This document shows, piece by piece, positions 1 to 10,058 of a stretch of DNA of 64,000 nt. The stretch is taken from assembly GCA_025738555.1 (NCBI GenBank), contig JAOVFP010000020.1:2170001-2234000 (forward strand), in the 5' to 3' direction. Under the pieces are notes generated by a model, which made no database searches, had not been told where the DNA came from, and was given only the letters and a program-made list of their open reading frames with translations. The position numbers and the translations under genes were made by a program. This stretch comes from Cyathus striatus (lineage: Eukaryota; Basidiomycota; Agaricomycetes; Agaricales; Nidulariaceae). Positions within the stretch are counted from its first letter, which is position 1. Every line of letters starts with the position of its first letter.

Positions 1-13
1 GCCGGATCCCTTT

Positions 14-200
14 GCCGCTTGTCTAGCCGTCTTCGAATGCAATCGATAAACCGAGCCTTTCGATAGGTCACACAAACCAAGGCAATAGCGTAGGAAGTAT
101 CAGGTCGTCATGTCTGGAGATACAATCATTTTATCTCTTGCCTAGTGGCTGTAGTTGGTGGAAGTATCAGTCTTGGAATGAACAATAGTGGATATAAGGC
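14..200. repeat. Segment duplicated at about 53092-53282
   Basis: This stretch is repeated in the same orientation near 53.1 kb. Both copies contain the landmarks CCGCTTGTCTA, CGAGCCTTTCGATAGGTCAC and GAACAATAGTGGATATAAGG in the same order and spacing. In the 53-kb copy it lies downstream of gene-family copy 3. Here the neighbouring family gene is inverted relative to it, so the duplication was rearranged afterwards. No gene is supported in bases 1-870. Bases 590-680 (minus) resemble the 3' flank of the other family copies. Confidence 0.75.
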
Positions 201-870
201 CTGTGACTGCAGATCGTTCTGCTTCCTCCGAGACGATCGAGGTCAACGATGACATCCACTGGGAGATCGATGCCCAGGTATGAGAAATCTGCGAGTTGGA
301 ATACGTGTGGCGGTCACAGTGTATGAGGGTAGTGTGGGATAGACGGGCCTGCGATAGGCTGCGGTCGGCGGGCAATGACTTCCACCACGCTAGCTCGTTC
401 CATCTCCACCACCGACGTATCGAGGAAAACTGCGGGTATGAATACGCGATAGTACGCGGCGGATGAGGGCAGCGTTGGACTTACCGGAGCTGAGCTATGG
501 TCAGCAGATAGTGGGGCCTTTATGTTGAGGGTTCGGATTAGTGATGTGTTGCTGGTTTCGGTAATGTTGATATGATGGTTCATCTTCGAAAAACTAGTAT
601 CGATGATAATGCATTGGTATAAATACAAAATATAGTTTTCAAACAACAATTGTAAGACTCTAATCTCTATGCAGTGTAACCAGGACATGCCGTAGCGAGA
701 CGTGAAGGAATAGGATAGTGATAAAAAGCCCTTCAGTGAATGTGTAACAAACAGAAATGGGATGAAACAAAGGGTGATAACAGATGATAGGAGTGCGCGA
801 CGAAAATCAGTGGCAGTGGTGGGCAGCCTGAAGATAAGCTACGTGAGTGGTGACCAGCTGAAAACGGACT

Positions 871-1778
871 TCAGTCAGCGGACCAAACATCTGAATCATC
901 TTCGACAGTTACGGTGCTCCTGTTACCAGGAAGCTGCACGTTGGCAGCACTGGCAGTATTCATTGAGCCTTGCAAAGCATGCAATGAATTCCAAATATCC
1001 GAACTGTGGCTCTGTTCGAAGAACTGGAGCCTTCGCGCAAGATGCAATGCCTCCATAACGAATCCGCCGGCAGCAGCATTGGAATGCAAGATATTGGTGA
1101 ACATGTTCCCGAGAGTGCACAGGTCGTACGTATCTGTGGTACTTCAGTAAAAACCAATGAGGTAAAGATCGGATAAGAAACACCTTGCTCTTGGACTGCG
1201 ATAGCAAAGCTCTGCACCTTCACGCTCCTATCGGCTGGGCTTATGACGTCGTAGAACGCGAATGTACCGCCAAAGGTTATATGCTGCGCGTTGAGGAACA
1301 GGAAGAGATCAACCAAATGGCTGAAGGCTGCGACAGCAAAAACGAGGTTGGTAGTAAAACTGCGCATATCAACAAGCTCGGATAGGTTGGGGTAGGGGTA
1401 GTAGGGCGTAATGACGAAGGCGAATTGGGGGCGTTGGTTTTCTCCTCCACTTCTACAGCAACTGCATGAGGAATCCTGATAGACTTCACCGAAGTAGTGG
1501 TGAAGAACGCTGGTGACTCCCTCGTGCGACGAAGAGAGTATGTGCATGAGGACGTCAGGTGGAGGACGGCGCTGGCCTGGTGGATTGGGGGCTACGATCC
1601 TGACTAGATACAGAGCTGACACTGGAGATGCTGAGGCGACAAAGCTGGCTCCATTAGAGGATGGATGGAAGGTTGGATAGTGCAGATGAAGCTTGTCGGG
1701 GATGGTTAACGAGAGACTGTGTGTGTGGATGTGATGTTCGAAGAAGTCGGAGAAGGGGTAGTCACGTGTTACTGCCAT
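871..1778 (-). CDS. Unknown two-exon gene family, copy 1
   Basis: I do not recognise this protein. It is a member of a family with at least five further copies or fragments in the window (31118, 34517, 51711, 54718, 56849). Exon 1 is 1778-1184 and exon 2 is 1133-871, joined over a 50-bp GT...AG intron (1134-1183) placed exactly as in the other copies. The start ATG at 1778 gives MAVTRDYP, like copy 3. Conserved blocks in order: an N-terminal HHIHTHSLS, LYLVRIVAPN, PPPDVLMH, HHYFGEVY, a small CXC-rich patch (SCSCCRSGGEN), a hydrophobic HLVDLFLFLNAQ helix, PADxSVKVQ, then in exon 2 LGNMFTNILHSN, LQFFEQSHSSDIW and an acidic C-terminus. No signal peptide or clear enzyme motif is visible. The reading frame is open throughout, so this copy may be functional. 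The likely promoter lies at about 1885-1935 on the minus strand. Confidence 0.7.
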
Positions 1779-1939
1779 ATTGGATCCCCTATGAAATGAG
1801 GTCTGTTAGAGCGATTCTTGTTGCTAGAGTGTGATTAGAACTTACATGAGTGCTCTCTTTTAGCAGGTGTGCAGTAGAGTGTTGAGTGGGAGGGAATGGG
1901 TACATTGGACCTTTTGCGAGTTGATATAAGTAGGTCGAG

Positions 1940-2100
1940 GGTCACTGGTCAGTTGTTTGAAACGGTCCATAGTCAGTATTCAGCTCCCATCTGGGAAGAT
2001 CTCATCTATGCCCAGAGGACCAGCTCTGAGGGAATCCCACCTCTCGGCTAGGATTGATGGAGATTCAAAATATGATTAATTGATTGCCTGATGTAAAACC
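1940..2100. repeat. Inverted copy of the 54025-54180 segment
   Basis: The sequence here (GGTCACTGGTCAGTTG... through ...CTGATGTAAAACCCAGTC) is the reverse complement, with a few changes, of about 54025-54180. The duplication links the left edge of the window with the 51-58 kb gene-family region. The direct-orientation duplicate 3157-3485 / 54190-54515 belongs to the same shuffled block. Confidence 0.75.
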
Positions 2101-3156
2101 CAGTCTCACGATCATTATCGCTATTCTTGGAGAGACCTCGGATGCGGGTATACTGTACTAATTGAAATACTTCGGCAGTCACGCGTCACGGAGTTACCTG
2201 ACGTGCCGAAATTTGGTACATGTCACGCGTCACGACGGCAACTGACGAAGGTTCAAACGGTTCAAAAATCCCCCGTTTTCAAGTCGCAAAACCCAAAAAT
2301 TGCTTCCGTTAGTACACTAGCACCTATGTACATAGTGTAAAATCAATTCTAAATACTTACTCAAGGTTTGAGGCACCTCCTGTTGAGCAACCATGTGTAC
2401 ATGGTATGGAATTGAGTTAAGAAAAAGAATTCTTGCAATTACTCGTACCTTATGGTACTGTCCGGCAGTGGCAATAGTAGTTACTTTCCTTAGCCGGAAT
2501 ACTTAACATGTGCACACAGCCACTGGAAATGGATAGAAAAAATAGATTAGCGAGAGAGAATCAAACTCACGACCGCTTGCTCATGTTAGCACTTCATATG
2601 CATCAAAACCACTGCGAAATACCACTACACTATTAATATTTACAAAAAAAATGGACTAGTAAGTTTTGTTAGATATTCTGGGTTGCACAGCTTCTTTGAC
2701 AGCTGTCACTTGTCACCTGTCATACTTGACAGTTCTGTGATTGACAGATCCTTGATTGACAGATATGTGATTGACAGATTGACAGCTGTCAGTTACCTTA
2801 GTTACAGGACTTTGGTTGGACTTTGGTAGACTTACTCAGTATATAAACACTCTGTAACTTGGTAGTTGTTAACAAGTTTCCTTCCCATCTTGTGTCTGTG
2901 TCTGTGTTTGTGTCTGAGTCTTTGCTCCACTATCACCCTCTTTGCTCTTCATTATCCTGTATTCTCTCAACTACCCCCTCTTTATTCTTGTTACTTCTCA
3001 CAAGTTTACCTGCCGAAAATATCAATAATGTCACGTCAAAAATTGCCAACCGACGAAGGCGTTCAGTGGTTGGGGCTGTCACGCACATCCAAGGATGCCG
3101 AAGTATTTCAATTAGTACAGTATCACACTTTTGAAGGAAATTGTCTCTACTCTGTC
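2101..3156. other. No supported gene; tandem GACAG motifs and a TATA-like site
   Basis: I see no convincing gene here. Between about 2692 and 2795 the motif TTGACAG / CTGTCA recurs many times in both orientations (ATTGACAGAT tandem units). A TATA-like TATATAAAC lies near 2840, followed by a CT-rich stretch. The sequence from TGTTAGATATTC (about 2668) through that TATA could be an old solo LTR, but I found no matching partner or target duplication. Confidence 0.3.
2547..2628 (-). ncRNA. Degenerate tRNA-like sequence (possible SINE head)
   Basis: On the minus strand GCAGTGGTTTTGATGC resembles a pol III A box, and GAGTTTGATTCTC lies downstream where a B box (GGTTCRANNCC) is expected. I cannot fold a convincing acceptor stem, so this is not a functional tRNA. 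It may be the head of a tRNA-derived SINE related to the element at 41632-41720. Confidence 0.25.
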
Positions 3157-3485
3157 TGTTCCCGCTATAAGTGCACTGTACAAAGACGGACAAGTCATCA
3201 TTGTCCCCCAGCTCACCTACTGCTTCCCATACATCCATAAAACCCGTCCACTTCCTTATGATGCCCCTACCACCTCTTCACAAAATGCGCAGTATTACCA
3301 ACATGCCCCAGCCTATTATGGCCTACTAGCCCCAGTTGTTCTCCTACGACGCTGAAGGAGCCCAAAGCTTGGCGGCTTCCAACCGAAGATCTGCATTGTG
3401 CTACGAGCCAGCATCCTACCCGTCCTCTTCATACCCACCATCGGGCACTTCACAGCGGGGATCATGGCCCTTGAGTAAGTTGCTT
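3157..3485 (+). repeat. Duplicated gene fragment (second copy 54190-54515)
   Basis: About 330 bp recurs at 54190-54515 in the same orientation with only scattered substitutions. One frame reads a proline/tyrosine-rich stretch (TTSSQNAQYYQHAPAYYG). A second frame reads a hydrophobic, membrane-helix-like segment ending in GHFTAGIMALE, immediately followed by GTAAGT, a good 5' splice site. This looks like an exon of a membrane protein gene carried along by segmental duplication. I do not recognise the parent gene. Differences between copies are mostly transitions. Confidence 0.6.
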
Positions 3486-3489
3486 CTCT

Positions 3490-4219
3490 GTTATGGTTCC
3501 TTCAGAACTGTAATAGTGGTGTATTCCTATGAATATAAATGCATTAGTATGAGTTCTATAGTTACCAGATTTTAAGGGGTGTTGAGTTATTAAGTCTGAG
3601 ACGAGCTGAGTACCAGTTACTATGTCCGGTTTAGCCAAGTGCATAGAATAGTAACTGCCGGAGATACTTGTCAGCAAAGGTGCATAACGAGTATCAATGT
3701 GGTGATCAGAGCGAATCGTGACAACCTTAAGATGGTAGAAGTTTTGTATACAGAGCAAGTCTTGTATCCTTACTAATATTAGATAGCAATTGCAGTATCT
3801 AATATTTGTATTCTGAGCGAGTTGGCCAAGGGGCAATGAGTTAAAGGTAAAAGTAGATAATATTCATGTGTACTGAATACTGAGACTTTATATGGTGTCT
3901 ACTGTATAACTACAATGTTCACATATCTTCTATACTATGCGAGAACACTCCAATAGCTTCTACCGTAATCTGGGGGTTTCCATAACCGTAAAGAATCAAA
4001 TTTGTAAGTATGGTATATAGGTAGTTGAATACTGATGCGCTGAATTTGTGATTTGTATTTAAATACTACTAATATATATTGTAATACTCAAATAATCATT
4101 GCAAACCACAGGCTTTAAGTTCAAGGGAGAGAAAACACTGATAATGTATAAACTAGTATAAAGGTAGGAAACTATAGATTAAATATTCTTTCTAATACGA
4201 AATTACTTGGTTCAAATAC
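3490..4219. other. AT-rich spacer, nothing recognised
   Basis: There is no open frame with recognisable content, no tRNA and no clear repeat. It lies between the duplicated fragment and the presumed 3' LTR of gypsy element A. Confidence 0.4.
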
Positions 4220-4962
4220 TGTTCAGTTTCTTTTATATTCCAATTTATTACACTCCTAGAGTGGAAGAAGCCTAGGATTTCTCCTGGGATTGCTTGCTTT
4301 TCCTCCTTATTCCTGTCCTCCTTATATATCTTCTACAAATAAAACTGTACAGTACCTATATATGGAAAGGAACTACTCTAGACTATTCTATATGACGACA
4401 TAATGTTGTTTCCAACATATTGACCATGCAGGAGCAACAATACATGTGGAATTCCATGTGGTAGATCAAACAGCGGGATAATTTCGGAGTACAGGTACGA
4501 AGTCACATGACATGTTCCGGGCTATGCATAACCGCAGTAACCAGTTCGGAGATAACGGTTCTAACGCCTCGCGTTCGATCACGTGACAAGAACACGTGTA
4601 ATGCGTTCCCTTAGGTTTAATCAAGTACTGGGTGCCTGTACATAGTCTTTTGGACTCTAGTAATTAGATAGTACACATCTTGTATTATTCCTTTAGTATA
4701 TATCAAATAGATATTTCTGCTGGCAGTGCAGGACTCAACCCCAGCTCTCAGATGTCCCATTCCCTTAGTAATGTATTCAAAATAGAACACTTTGATTGGC
4801 AACTCAGGACTCGCCCCAACCCTTGTACTCGTGATGTGCATTACTAATACTGAGTTCTAATATTATATGACAAATAATGAGATTTAACCATTAAATATTT
4901 TAAGGTGTATCAATACCTTTGGAAGAAATATGATGGTATACTAATTAAGCTATATCATAACA
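4220..4962 (-). repeat. Probable 3' LTR of gypsy element A
   Basis: On the minus strand a polypurine run ending at 4963 is followed at once by TGTTATGATATAGC, the position and 5' TGTTA of an LTR. A TATA-like ATATATAAGG lies inside (about 4325-4335, minus). I place the far end at GAACA (4220), which gives TG...CA ends and about 743 bp. This boundary is a guess, because the 5' LTR of element A is not in the window to compare with. Confidence 0.45.
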
Positions 4963-4985
4963 TATCCCCCCCCCTGCCTTCATGT
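4963..4985 (-). promoter_or_regulatory. Polypurine tract of gypsy element A
   Basis: The minus strand reads AAGGCAGGGGGGGGGATA directly before the LTR start. This is the expected plus-strand primer for reverse transcription. The nine-G run is longer than usual. Confidence 0.6.
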
Positions 4986-5065
4986 TTCTTATAAGGGGTT
5001 CAGTGAAAGGAAGTAAAGAAGGAAAATATGAGTAGACAAGTATTTAGAAATGAAACATAAGTGCA

Positions 5066-5969
5066 CTAGTCACTGATAAGTTCAATATCCTGCATGGAGC
5101 TAGAAGGGAAAGGCATCTGAGGCCTTCCAAACCTTTTCCTATGATGATCCTTCACATCCAGATATATGGCTTCCCAAGCCTTATTCTGGGAGGCATGAGT
5201 ACGGTGCTGGTTTTGGCATCTCCTCCTACCAGCATGGGGAGGTGTGGAAGTTGGCATGCCAAGAGAATGAAGCGAAGGTTCTGGTTGGCAGCGCCTAGGG
5301 ATGACTGCATTCTGATGGTCAGAGAACACTGCTTGTTCGATGGATAAGCGATTATCAGGTGTGGAGGCAAAAGGATAGATGCTGAACTCAACATTGTTAC
5401 CCCTATTCCAGGATGAGGTTTCTAGCTGCCTAGTCCTGGTGCGAGCCTTCTGAATCCAAGTGAGACTCTCTTGTCCAGTTGCCTGAAACTTGTAGAAAAG
5501 CTCAAAACACTCGTCAATACTGAACATATGAACAATGAGTGGATTGTTGTCACCCATAGCTTCTGCCCAGATGAAGGTAGGATATCCGATCTGCAACTCT
5601 TGAAGTTGCTCTGTAGCAATGGTGGCAGAATAAATAGGGAAGTGGTTGCTATGTTGAGTCCGTTGCATGGCTCAGATCACATATCTTGTGATAGTGCAAA
5701 TGGCACTCCATAGTCCCTTAGCCTTGAAGAGGTGGATACAATACTTAAAACCACTCTAGGTTGAGTTAGTAATGGTTTGCACTATTAATTAATAGTCATA
5801 CTGAGCTAGGGATAGCAGTAATTTCATCCTCTCTTAGAACTTGAAATAGTGGAGAAGTAAGAGTTGCCAGGATGTGGAGCTTGCTAGAGTTACTAGGAGG
5901 AAGGGGGGCTACGATAGTGTGTGGAGTACTGTTGTTTGAAGCATGTAGGTGAAGGTTTTGCTGAGACAT
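5066..5969 (-). CDS. Spliced extra ORF of gypsy element A, between pol and the 3' LTR
   Basis: On the sense strand of element A, downstream of the chromodomain end of pol (6109), a separate coding unit starts with ATG at 5969 (MSQQNLHLHASNN). It runs to a GTATGA donor at 5801, skips a 46-bp intron (5756-5801) with a clean TTACTAAC branch site and CTAG acceptor, and continues in phase from 5755 to a TAG at 5066. One in-frame TGA (5672-5674) fits a CGA-to-TGA change. The protein of about 285 residues has a mid-region FELFYKFQATGQESLTW and a basic, proline-rich C-terminus (HRKRFGRPQMP). I recognise no domain: no zinc knuckle, no transmembrane helix and no protease motif. Its position corresponds to env or an accessory gene in other LTR elements. 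The function is unknown. Confidence 0.5.
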
Positions 5970-6108
5970 AGTGATGGAAATGAGATGGAATTTGAAATGA
6001 GTGACAAGGTTTGTGAATGATAGAGATTTAGGTAAAGGAAAAAGAGATATGGAAGAACAGACATACTTCAAGGTATTTATACCTATGAAACATGTGCCTA
6101 ATTCCTTA

Positions 6109-8630
6109 TTATTTTTTCTGATTCTTGTTGAGTTGATTCCATTCAGCTATGTATTCATGTGCATTTCATAGCTCATCCTTCATAAGCCATTCATCATCTT
6201 CTGGTCCATATCCAAGGAATTGGGTGAGGTATATCAGTACTCATCTTTCGTTCCGTGCTCTCCTTGTGGATTCGGCTATTATGCATTTGATTTCCTGCTC
6301 TGGTAGTTCCTCAAAGTCATCCCAGTTCAGTTTGCATTGAGGTTGTTTCCCATATTCATCTGGAGATTCATGGTACAGTTCAAGATGTGCGATGTTGATG
6401 ACCAGATGAATTTTGTAAGAAGTAGGTAGCTTAAGTTGATATGCGATGGTGCTAATCTTATCGGTGATTTCGAACAGACTGTCGTATCACATAAGTAGTT
6501 TTTTTCCATTTCCTTTTTCTTTCCATAGCAATTTGAGAGAATGTGGGTTAACCATAACCTTCTGTCCAACTTCAAATTCCTTGTCTAGCCTTCCTTTATT
6601 ATATGCACATTTTTGGAACACTTGAGCTAGTGTAAGTGCTTCATGACTCAATGCTTTCTTTCTCAGTGAGTAGTGATCCTCCAGTAATTGGGTGATAGCC
6701 ATATAACAGATAACTAGGAGTAAACCCTGTGGATGTATGCACACTGGAGTTGTAAGACAAAGATAGCACCTTCAAATGATTGCTCCAGTTATCTCTTTCA
6801 GGGCTAATATATGCATGCAAGGCAACCTCAAGAACTTGATTCATAATTTCAGTCTGTGCATCTGCTTGCAGATGATAGGATGTTGTTAAGGCTCTTTTCA
6901 TTCCCATAAGCCAACAGATCTCCTTCCAAAAGGTATTGTGCCATCAAGTGTCCCAATCACTGATTACTTGATGAGGGATTCCAAAATTGCATATGACATT
7001 GTCAAAGAAGATTTGTGCAGCTTCATGTTCTTTGAGTGTGGTTCTTGTGGGTATGAAGGTAGCATATTTAGTGAGTTTATCCACAATGACAAAGACTGCA
7101 TCATATCCATTTGAAACAGGTAGTTCCATAATGAAATCCATTGTCACAACCTCAAATGGTTGCTGGGGAATAGGTATTGGTTGTAGTAATCCAACAGACA
7201 GGGGTGTGCCATTTGGCTTTCAACTTTTGGCAAATATCACAAGTTTGAACAAATCCCTTAATATCATGCAACATCCTGGGCCAGTAATAGCTGCTTGCTA
7301 TATGATTGTACATTTTGAAATATCCACTGTGAGCTGCCTCACTGACAATATTATGTAACTCATTCATTAGTTCTGGATGAATTCTTTTAGGGACACATAC
7401 ACATGTTGATCCTTCTGAATCTTCGAAATACAACAGTTTATTGCTTCCAAGTTGATATTGCATGAATTTTGACCTAAACATAGAGTTGGTATCTTTGTGT
7501 TGTTTTTCTTTGATTATATTTCTAAATTGACTATCTTTCTGGTAAGCCTTTTTCCATTTTGCCAACTCATTTTTGTTAAATCCTATCAAAGTGGTGTAGC
7601 ATCTAGACATATATTCTTCATGATTAATGGAAGTGCTGTCTTCAAGTGTGAGTACAAAATTTACTTTGCATTCATAGCTGGGTCATTCTAATTCCTTTTC
7701 AGAATGGATGTAATTAGCTGCAACAGTTAGCAACTTTTCTTCAAATTTTGGTCCCAGTTCACTGTACATATTGTGCAATGGGTCTTGCTCTATTATGTTT
7801 AATGGTATTAAATTGACATGGTCTGCTCCTGGTCCATCCTGCTGTGGTACTCGTCTTCACAGTCGTGAAATTGGATCAACATTTGAATGTACCCAACCTG
7901 CACGGTGTACTATTCACATATCGGGGTATGCAGCAAAAATTAATCCCCAAGTAAGCAAATGTCAATTTACATTTTGGAAGGTGCGGCTCCATGTTAATGC
8001 TGCATGGTCAGTAATAGCAAATATTTTTTCTCCTTCAAGCAGTGGCTGAAATTTGATAAGTCCTTCCTTAAGAGCCAATGCTTCCCTCTCCATGGGTGAA
8101 TAATTTCTTTCTGCTGGCTGCAGGACTTGTGACCAGTAAGCAATGACCCTTTCAACATAGACTGTTGTATCATTGAATAGTTCACTCCAGTGTCCATTGG
8201 CAGGGACATCTGAATCTTGTTTAGCAAGGTGAGTGATGAGGTTAGGAAGTGGTTCATTTCGCTCATATGACCTTTCTAGTTGTTCATATAGCTTTGTTCC
8301 ACATAGATCTCATATCTGGATAGGCTGTACCTGTTGTACTATTGCAGCTAGTGTGTAGTTGCAAGCGTTGGAGTATATTCTGTAAGGTTGTCCAGGAATT
8401 GGATGTGCTCACACTGGGGCTTCAGTAAGTACTTGTTTACAGAGATTAAATGCCTTTGATTGTTCTTCTCCCCATTCATACTTATGTTTCTGCTTTAATA
8501 ATGCAAATAGCGGGTGAGCAATCCAAGCATAATAAGGTATGTATGCAGCAAAATAAACCATCATGCCAAGGAATATTTGGAGCTGATGAATATTCTTAGG
8601 TTCATCTAATTGGAGTATGGCATTGACCTT
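6109..8630 (-). pseudogene. pol: Gypsy element A pol, distal part: RT thumb, RNase H, integrase, chromodomain
   Basis: Read on the minus strand, pol resumes at 8630, just past the 5-bp target duplication of gypsy B. It gives the RT thumb (FLGMMVYFAAYIPYYAW), then RNase H (IYSNACNYTLAAIVQ), then the integrase HHCC zinc finger around 7250-7400 (AAHSGYF...CDICQKLK). The integrase core follows with its three acidic residues in TMDFIMELP, ISDWDT and AQTEIMNQ, then GFTPSYLLYGYHP. A chromodomain-like end (QFLGYGPEDDEW) runs to TAA at 6109. Several in-frame TGA stops fall where related elements have arginine, for example after KKLLM (6485-6488) and in the chromodomain. The element is therefore a chromovirus-type Ty3/gypsy copy inactivated by CGA-to-TGA changes and split by B. 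Confidence 0.85.
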
Positions 8631-8635
8631 CTCCT
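8631..8635. repeat. Target site duplication of gypsy B (CTCCT), left
   Basis: CTCCT here and CTCCT at 15740-15744 flank the element exactly (CTCCT|TGTTAGG ... GCTAACA|CTCCT). This is the 5-bp duplication typical of gypsy integration. It interrupts the RT domain of element A. Confidence 0.95.
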
Positions 8636-8848
8636 TGTTAGGATTTCACACCTTATCTTATCTAATCCGTATATCTTATCTTATCACAGTCACCTGACAT
8701 GTATCACCTGATGTACAATGTGGACACCATGCATATCAACATGCATTATTCATCAAGACTACGGCACAGTCCACAGTTCGGCCATGCTTGTTACATACGT
8801 AGTACATGAGTTTGCACAGTAGAAGCACAGTTCCATGCATTATAGTGT

Positions 8849-9087
8849 TGTTGCATGATGATGTATTAGTCATGTGACAGGTAGAGTCCCTGAGTATTCC
8901 ATACATGCCTACCCAGTAATACACAGAGGCTCTTGGCAGGAATAACACACTTGGTCCTTGGGTATATATAATACAACCCAACTTTCACTTGAACAAGACC
9001 ATATAGCTCAGTTGGTTAGAGCACTCTGAAACTATCAGATAGGTCCCAGGTTCAAACCCTGGTGTGGTCACTTTGCTACATCTAATA
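8849..9087 (+). mobile_element. 239-bp insertion in the LTR with a tRNA-like 3' part
   Basis: The insertion is absent from the 3' LTR and flanked by AGTGT on both sides. It starts TGTTGCATGATG, has its own TATATATAATA (about 8962-8972), and ends with the tRNA-like sequence 8997-9070 followed by an AT-rich tail. This could be a tRNA-derived SINE-like element or a small LTR-derived piece. The alternative is a deletion in the 3' LTR between the two AGTGT repeats. I favour insertion because a complete tRNA-like unit lies inside it. Confidence 0.6.
8997..9070 (+). tRNA. tRNA-like sequence (probably not functional)
   Basis: The cloverleaf is nearly complete. The acceptor GACCATA pairs with TGTGGTC, the D arm is GCTC/GAGC with a perfect A box (TAGCTCAGTTGG), the variable loop is 5 nt, and the T arm is CCAGG-TTCAAAC-CCTGG with a perfect B box (GGTTCAAACCC) and discriminator A. 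The anticodon arm is wrong: with a 7-nt loop (AAACTAT) position 33 is A rather than the near-universal T, the would-be anticodon is ACT, and one stem pair is lost. The pol III promoter boxes are intact, so it may still be transcribed. Confidence 0.55.
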
Positions 9088-9129
9088 AGTGTAGGCAATA
9101 ATTACATGCAGTTACCTCAAGGACATTAT

Positions 9130-9173
9130 TATAAATACGGTCATTTTAAATAGTTTTTCCTTATTCTTGTGCT
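9130..9173 (+). promoter_or_regulatory. LTR promoter: TATA box and predicted 5' mRNA end used for self-priming
   Basis: TATAAATA (9130-9137) is followed 33 bp downstream by ATTCTTGTGCT (9163-9173). That 11-mer is the exact reverse complement of the primer site just after the LTR (AGCACAAGAAT, 9269-9279). In Tf1-type elements the first 11 nt of the mRNA fold back to prime reverse transcription. The spacing from the TATA box fits the mRNA starting here. Confidence 0.7.
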
Positions 9174-9268
9174 AGTTTATTCCAGACTTGCAATAAGATT
9201 CACTTCGCTTCTCTCTTTTCAAGTGTTTGAGTTCGACTTCGAGTTTTTGCTTGTCTGTTGCTAACAAA

Positions 9269-9279
9269 AGCACAAGAAT
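9269..9279 (+). promoter_or_regulatory. Self-primer binding site of gypsy B
   Basis: AGCACAAGAAT lies two bases after the end of the 5' LTR. It does not begin with TGG as tRNA-complementary sites do. It is fully complementary to the predicted 5' end of the transcript at 9163-9173. Confidence 0.7.
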
Positions 9280-9764
9280 CTACCTCATTTCTCGACCTTG
9301 AACTCTCTCTCACTGACCCCTGGCACACTCTTCTCTTTACCTCATTCCCCATTCTTTGAACCTTCGGATCCCTAGACGTACATCCCATTTGATAGACTTG
9401 TTCATTGTGCTTGGATGCACAAGAGGATAGAGTAACGTTGAGCCCGACTCTTCCAAATTACCGAACATCTTAGGCCCTCTGCCTTAAGTTTGGCATGGCG
9501 CCAGTGACTGGGGAGGCTACCACATGTTGCCCCAGCTGGTTCTATCTGCAAATCAGTGTGTGTGAGACTTAGGACATCTTGCTAGTCTCCGAGCTTATTC
9601 AAGAGCATCTGTTACATTTCATTCTGGCACCCATCACTCGTTCCCAAACCCTTCGATCCCTCCGATCTCAATCATATCATATTCCTTCCTCATCCATACC
9701 CATCTATAACCCTCGATCTCGCCCTACACCCTACACTTGTCCACAAACTCCGAGAGCTGTGTCG

Positions 9765-10055
9765 ATGGACTCCGGCGACTCAGATTTTGATCCTAACACA
9801 TACCTATCCCTTCATCAAATCCCCGATTACATTCCACCACCCCATCGCCCTACTCCACCTCCATATCCTAAAATCCTCACCATCATTACCGAACTTGGAC
9901 ACGACAACAGTCTAAGATTTAGTACTCCTACCCGTTACATATCACCCTTCAAACAAGACTTCTACTCCCCACTAGGATATGAAACCCTTCTAAACACCGT
10001 TCACAACAACAGAAGAGATCTTCCTACACCTACCTACTCCGATTTCGACTTTTAA
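9765..10055 (+). CDS. Upstream ORF or N-terminal part of gypsy B gag
   Basis: An ORF in the same frame as gag opens well before 9765, with no ATG until MDSGDSDFDPNTY at 9765, and ends with TAA at 10053-10055, only four bases before the gag ATG (10059). It is proline/tyrosine-rich (PPPHRPTPPPYP). Upstream of the ATG the frame reads LAPITRSQTLRS, which resembles the usual start of basidiomycete gypsy gag proteins but with CTG where ATG would be. It may be the true gag N-terminus cut off by a TAA, or a separate leader ORF. Confidence 0.45.
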   Translation: MDSGDSDFDPNTYLSLHQIPDYIPPPHRPTPPPYPKILTIITELGHDNSLRFSTPTRYISPFKQDFYSPLGYETLLNTVHNNRRDLPTPTYSDFDF

Positions 10056-10058
10056 AGT

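Larger units (their letters stand above)
8636..9266 (+). repeat. 5' LTR of gypsy B (631 bp, with 239-bp insertion)
   Basis: It begins TGTTAGGATT and ends GCTAACA. It is 244 bp longer than the 3' LTR (387 bp). The difference is exactly one 239-bp insertion (8849-9087) plus a duplicated AGTGT (8844-8848 and 9088-9092). A TATAAATA box is at 9130-9137 in the shared part. Confidence 0.9.

Noticed and set aside
9200..9388. 62-codon minus-strand frame over the LTR end
   Set aside because: It overlaps the LTR and primer site of gypsy B on the opposite strand, so it is a shadow frame.
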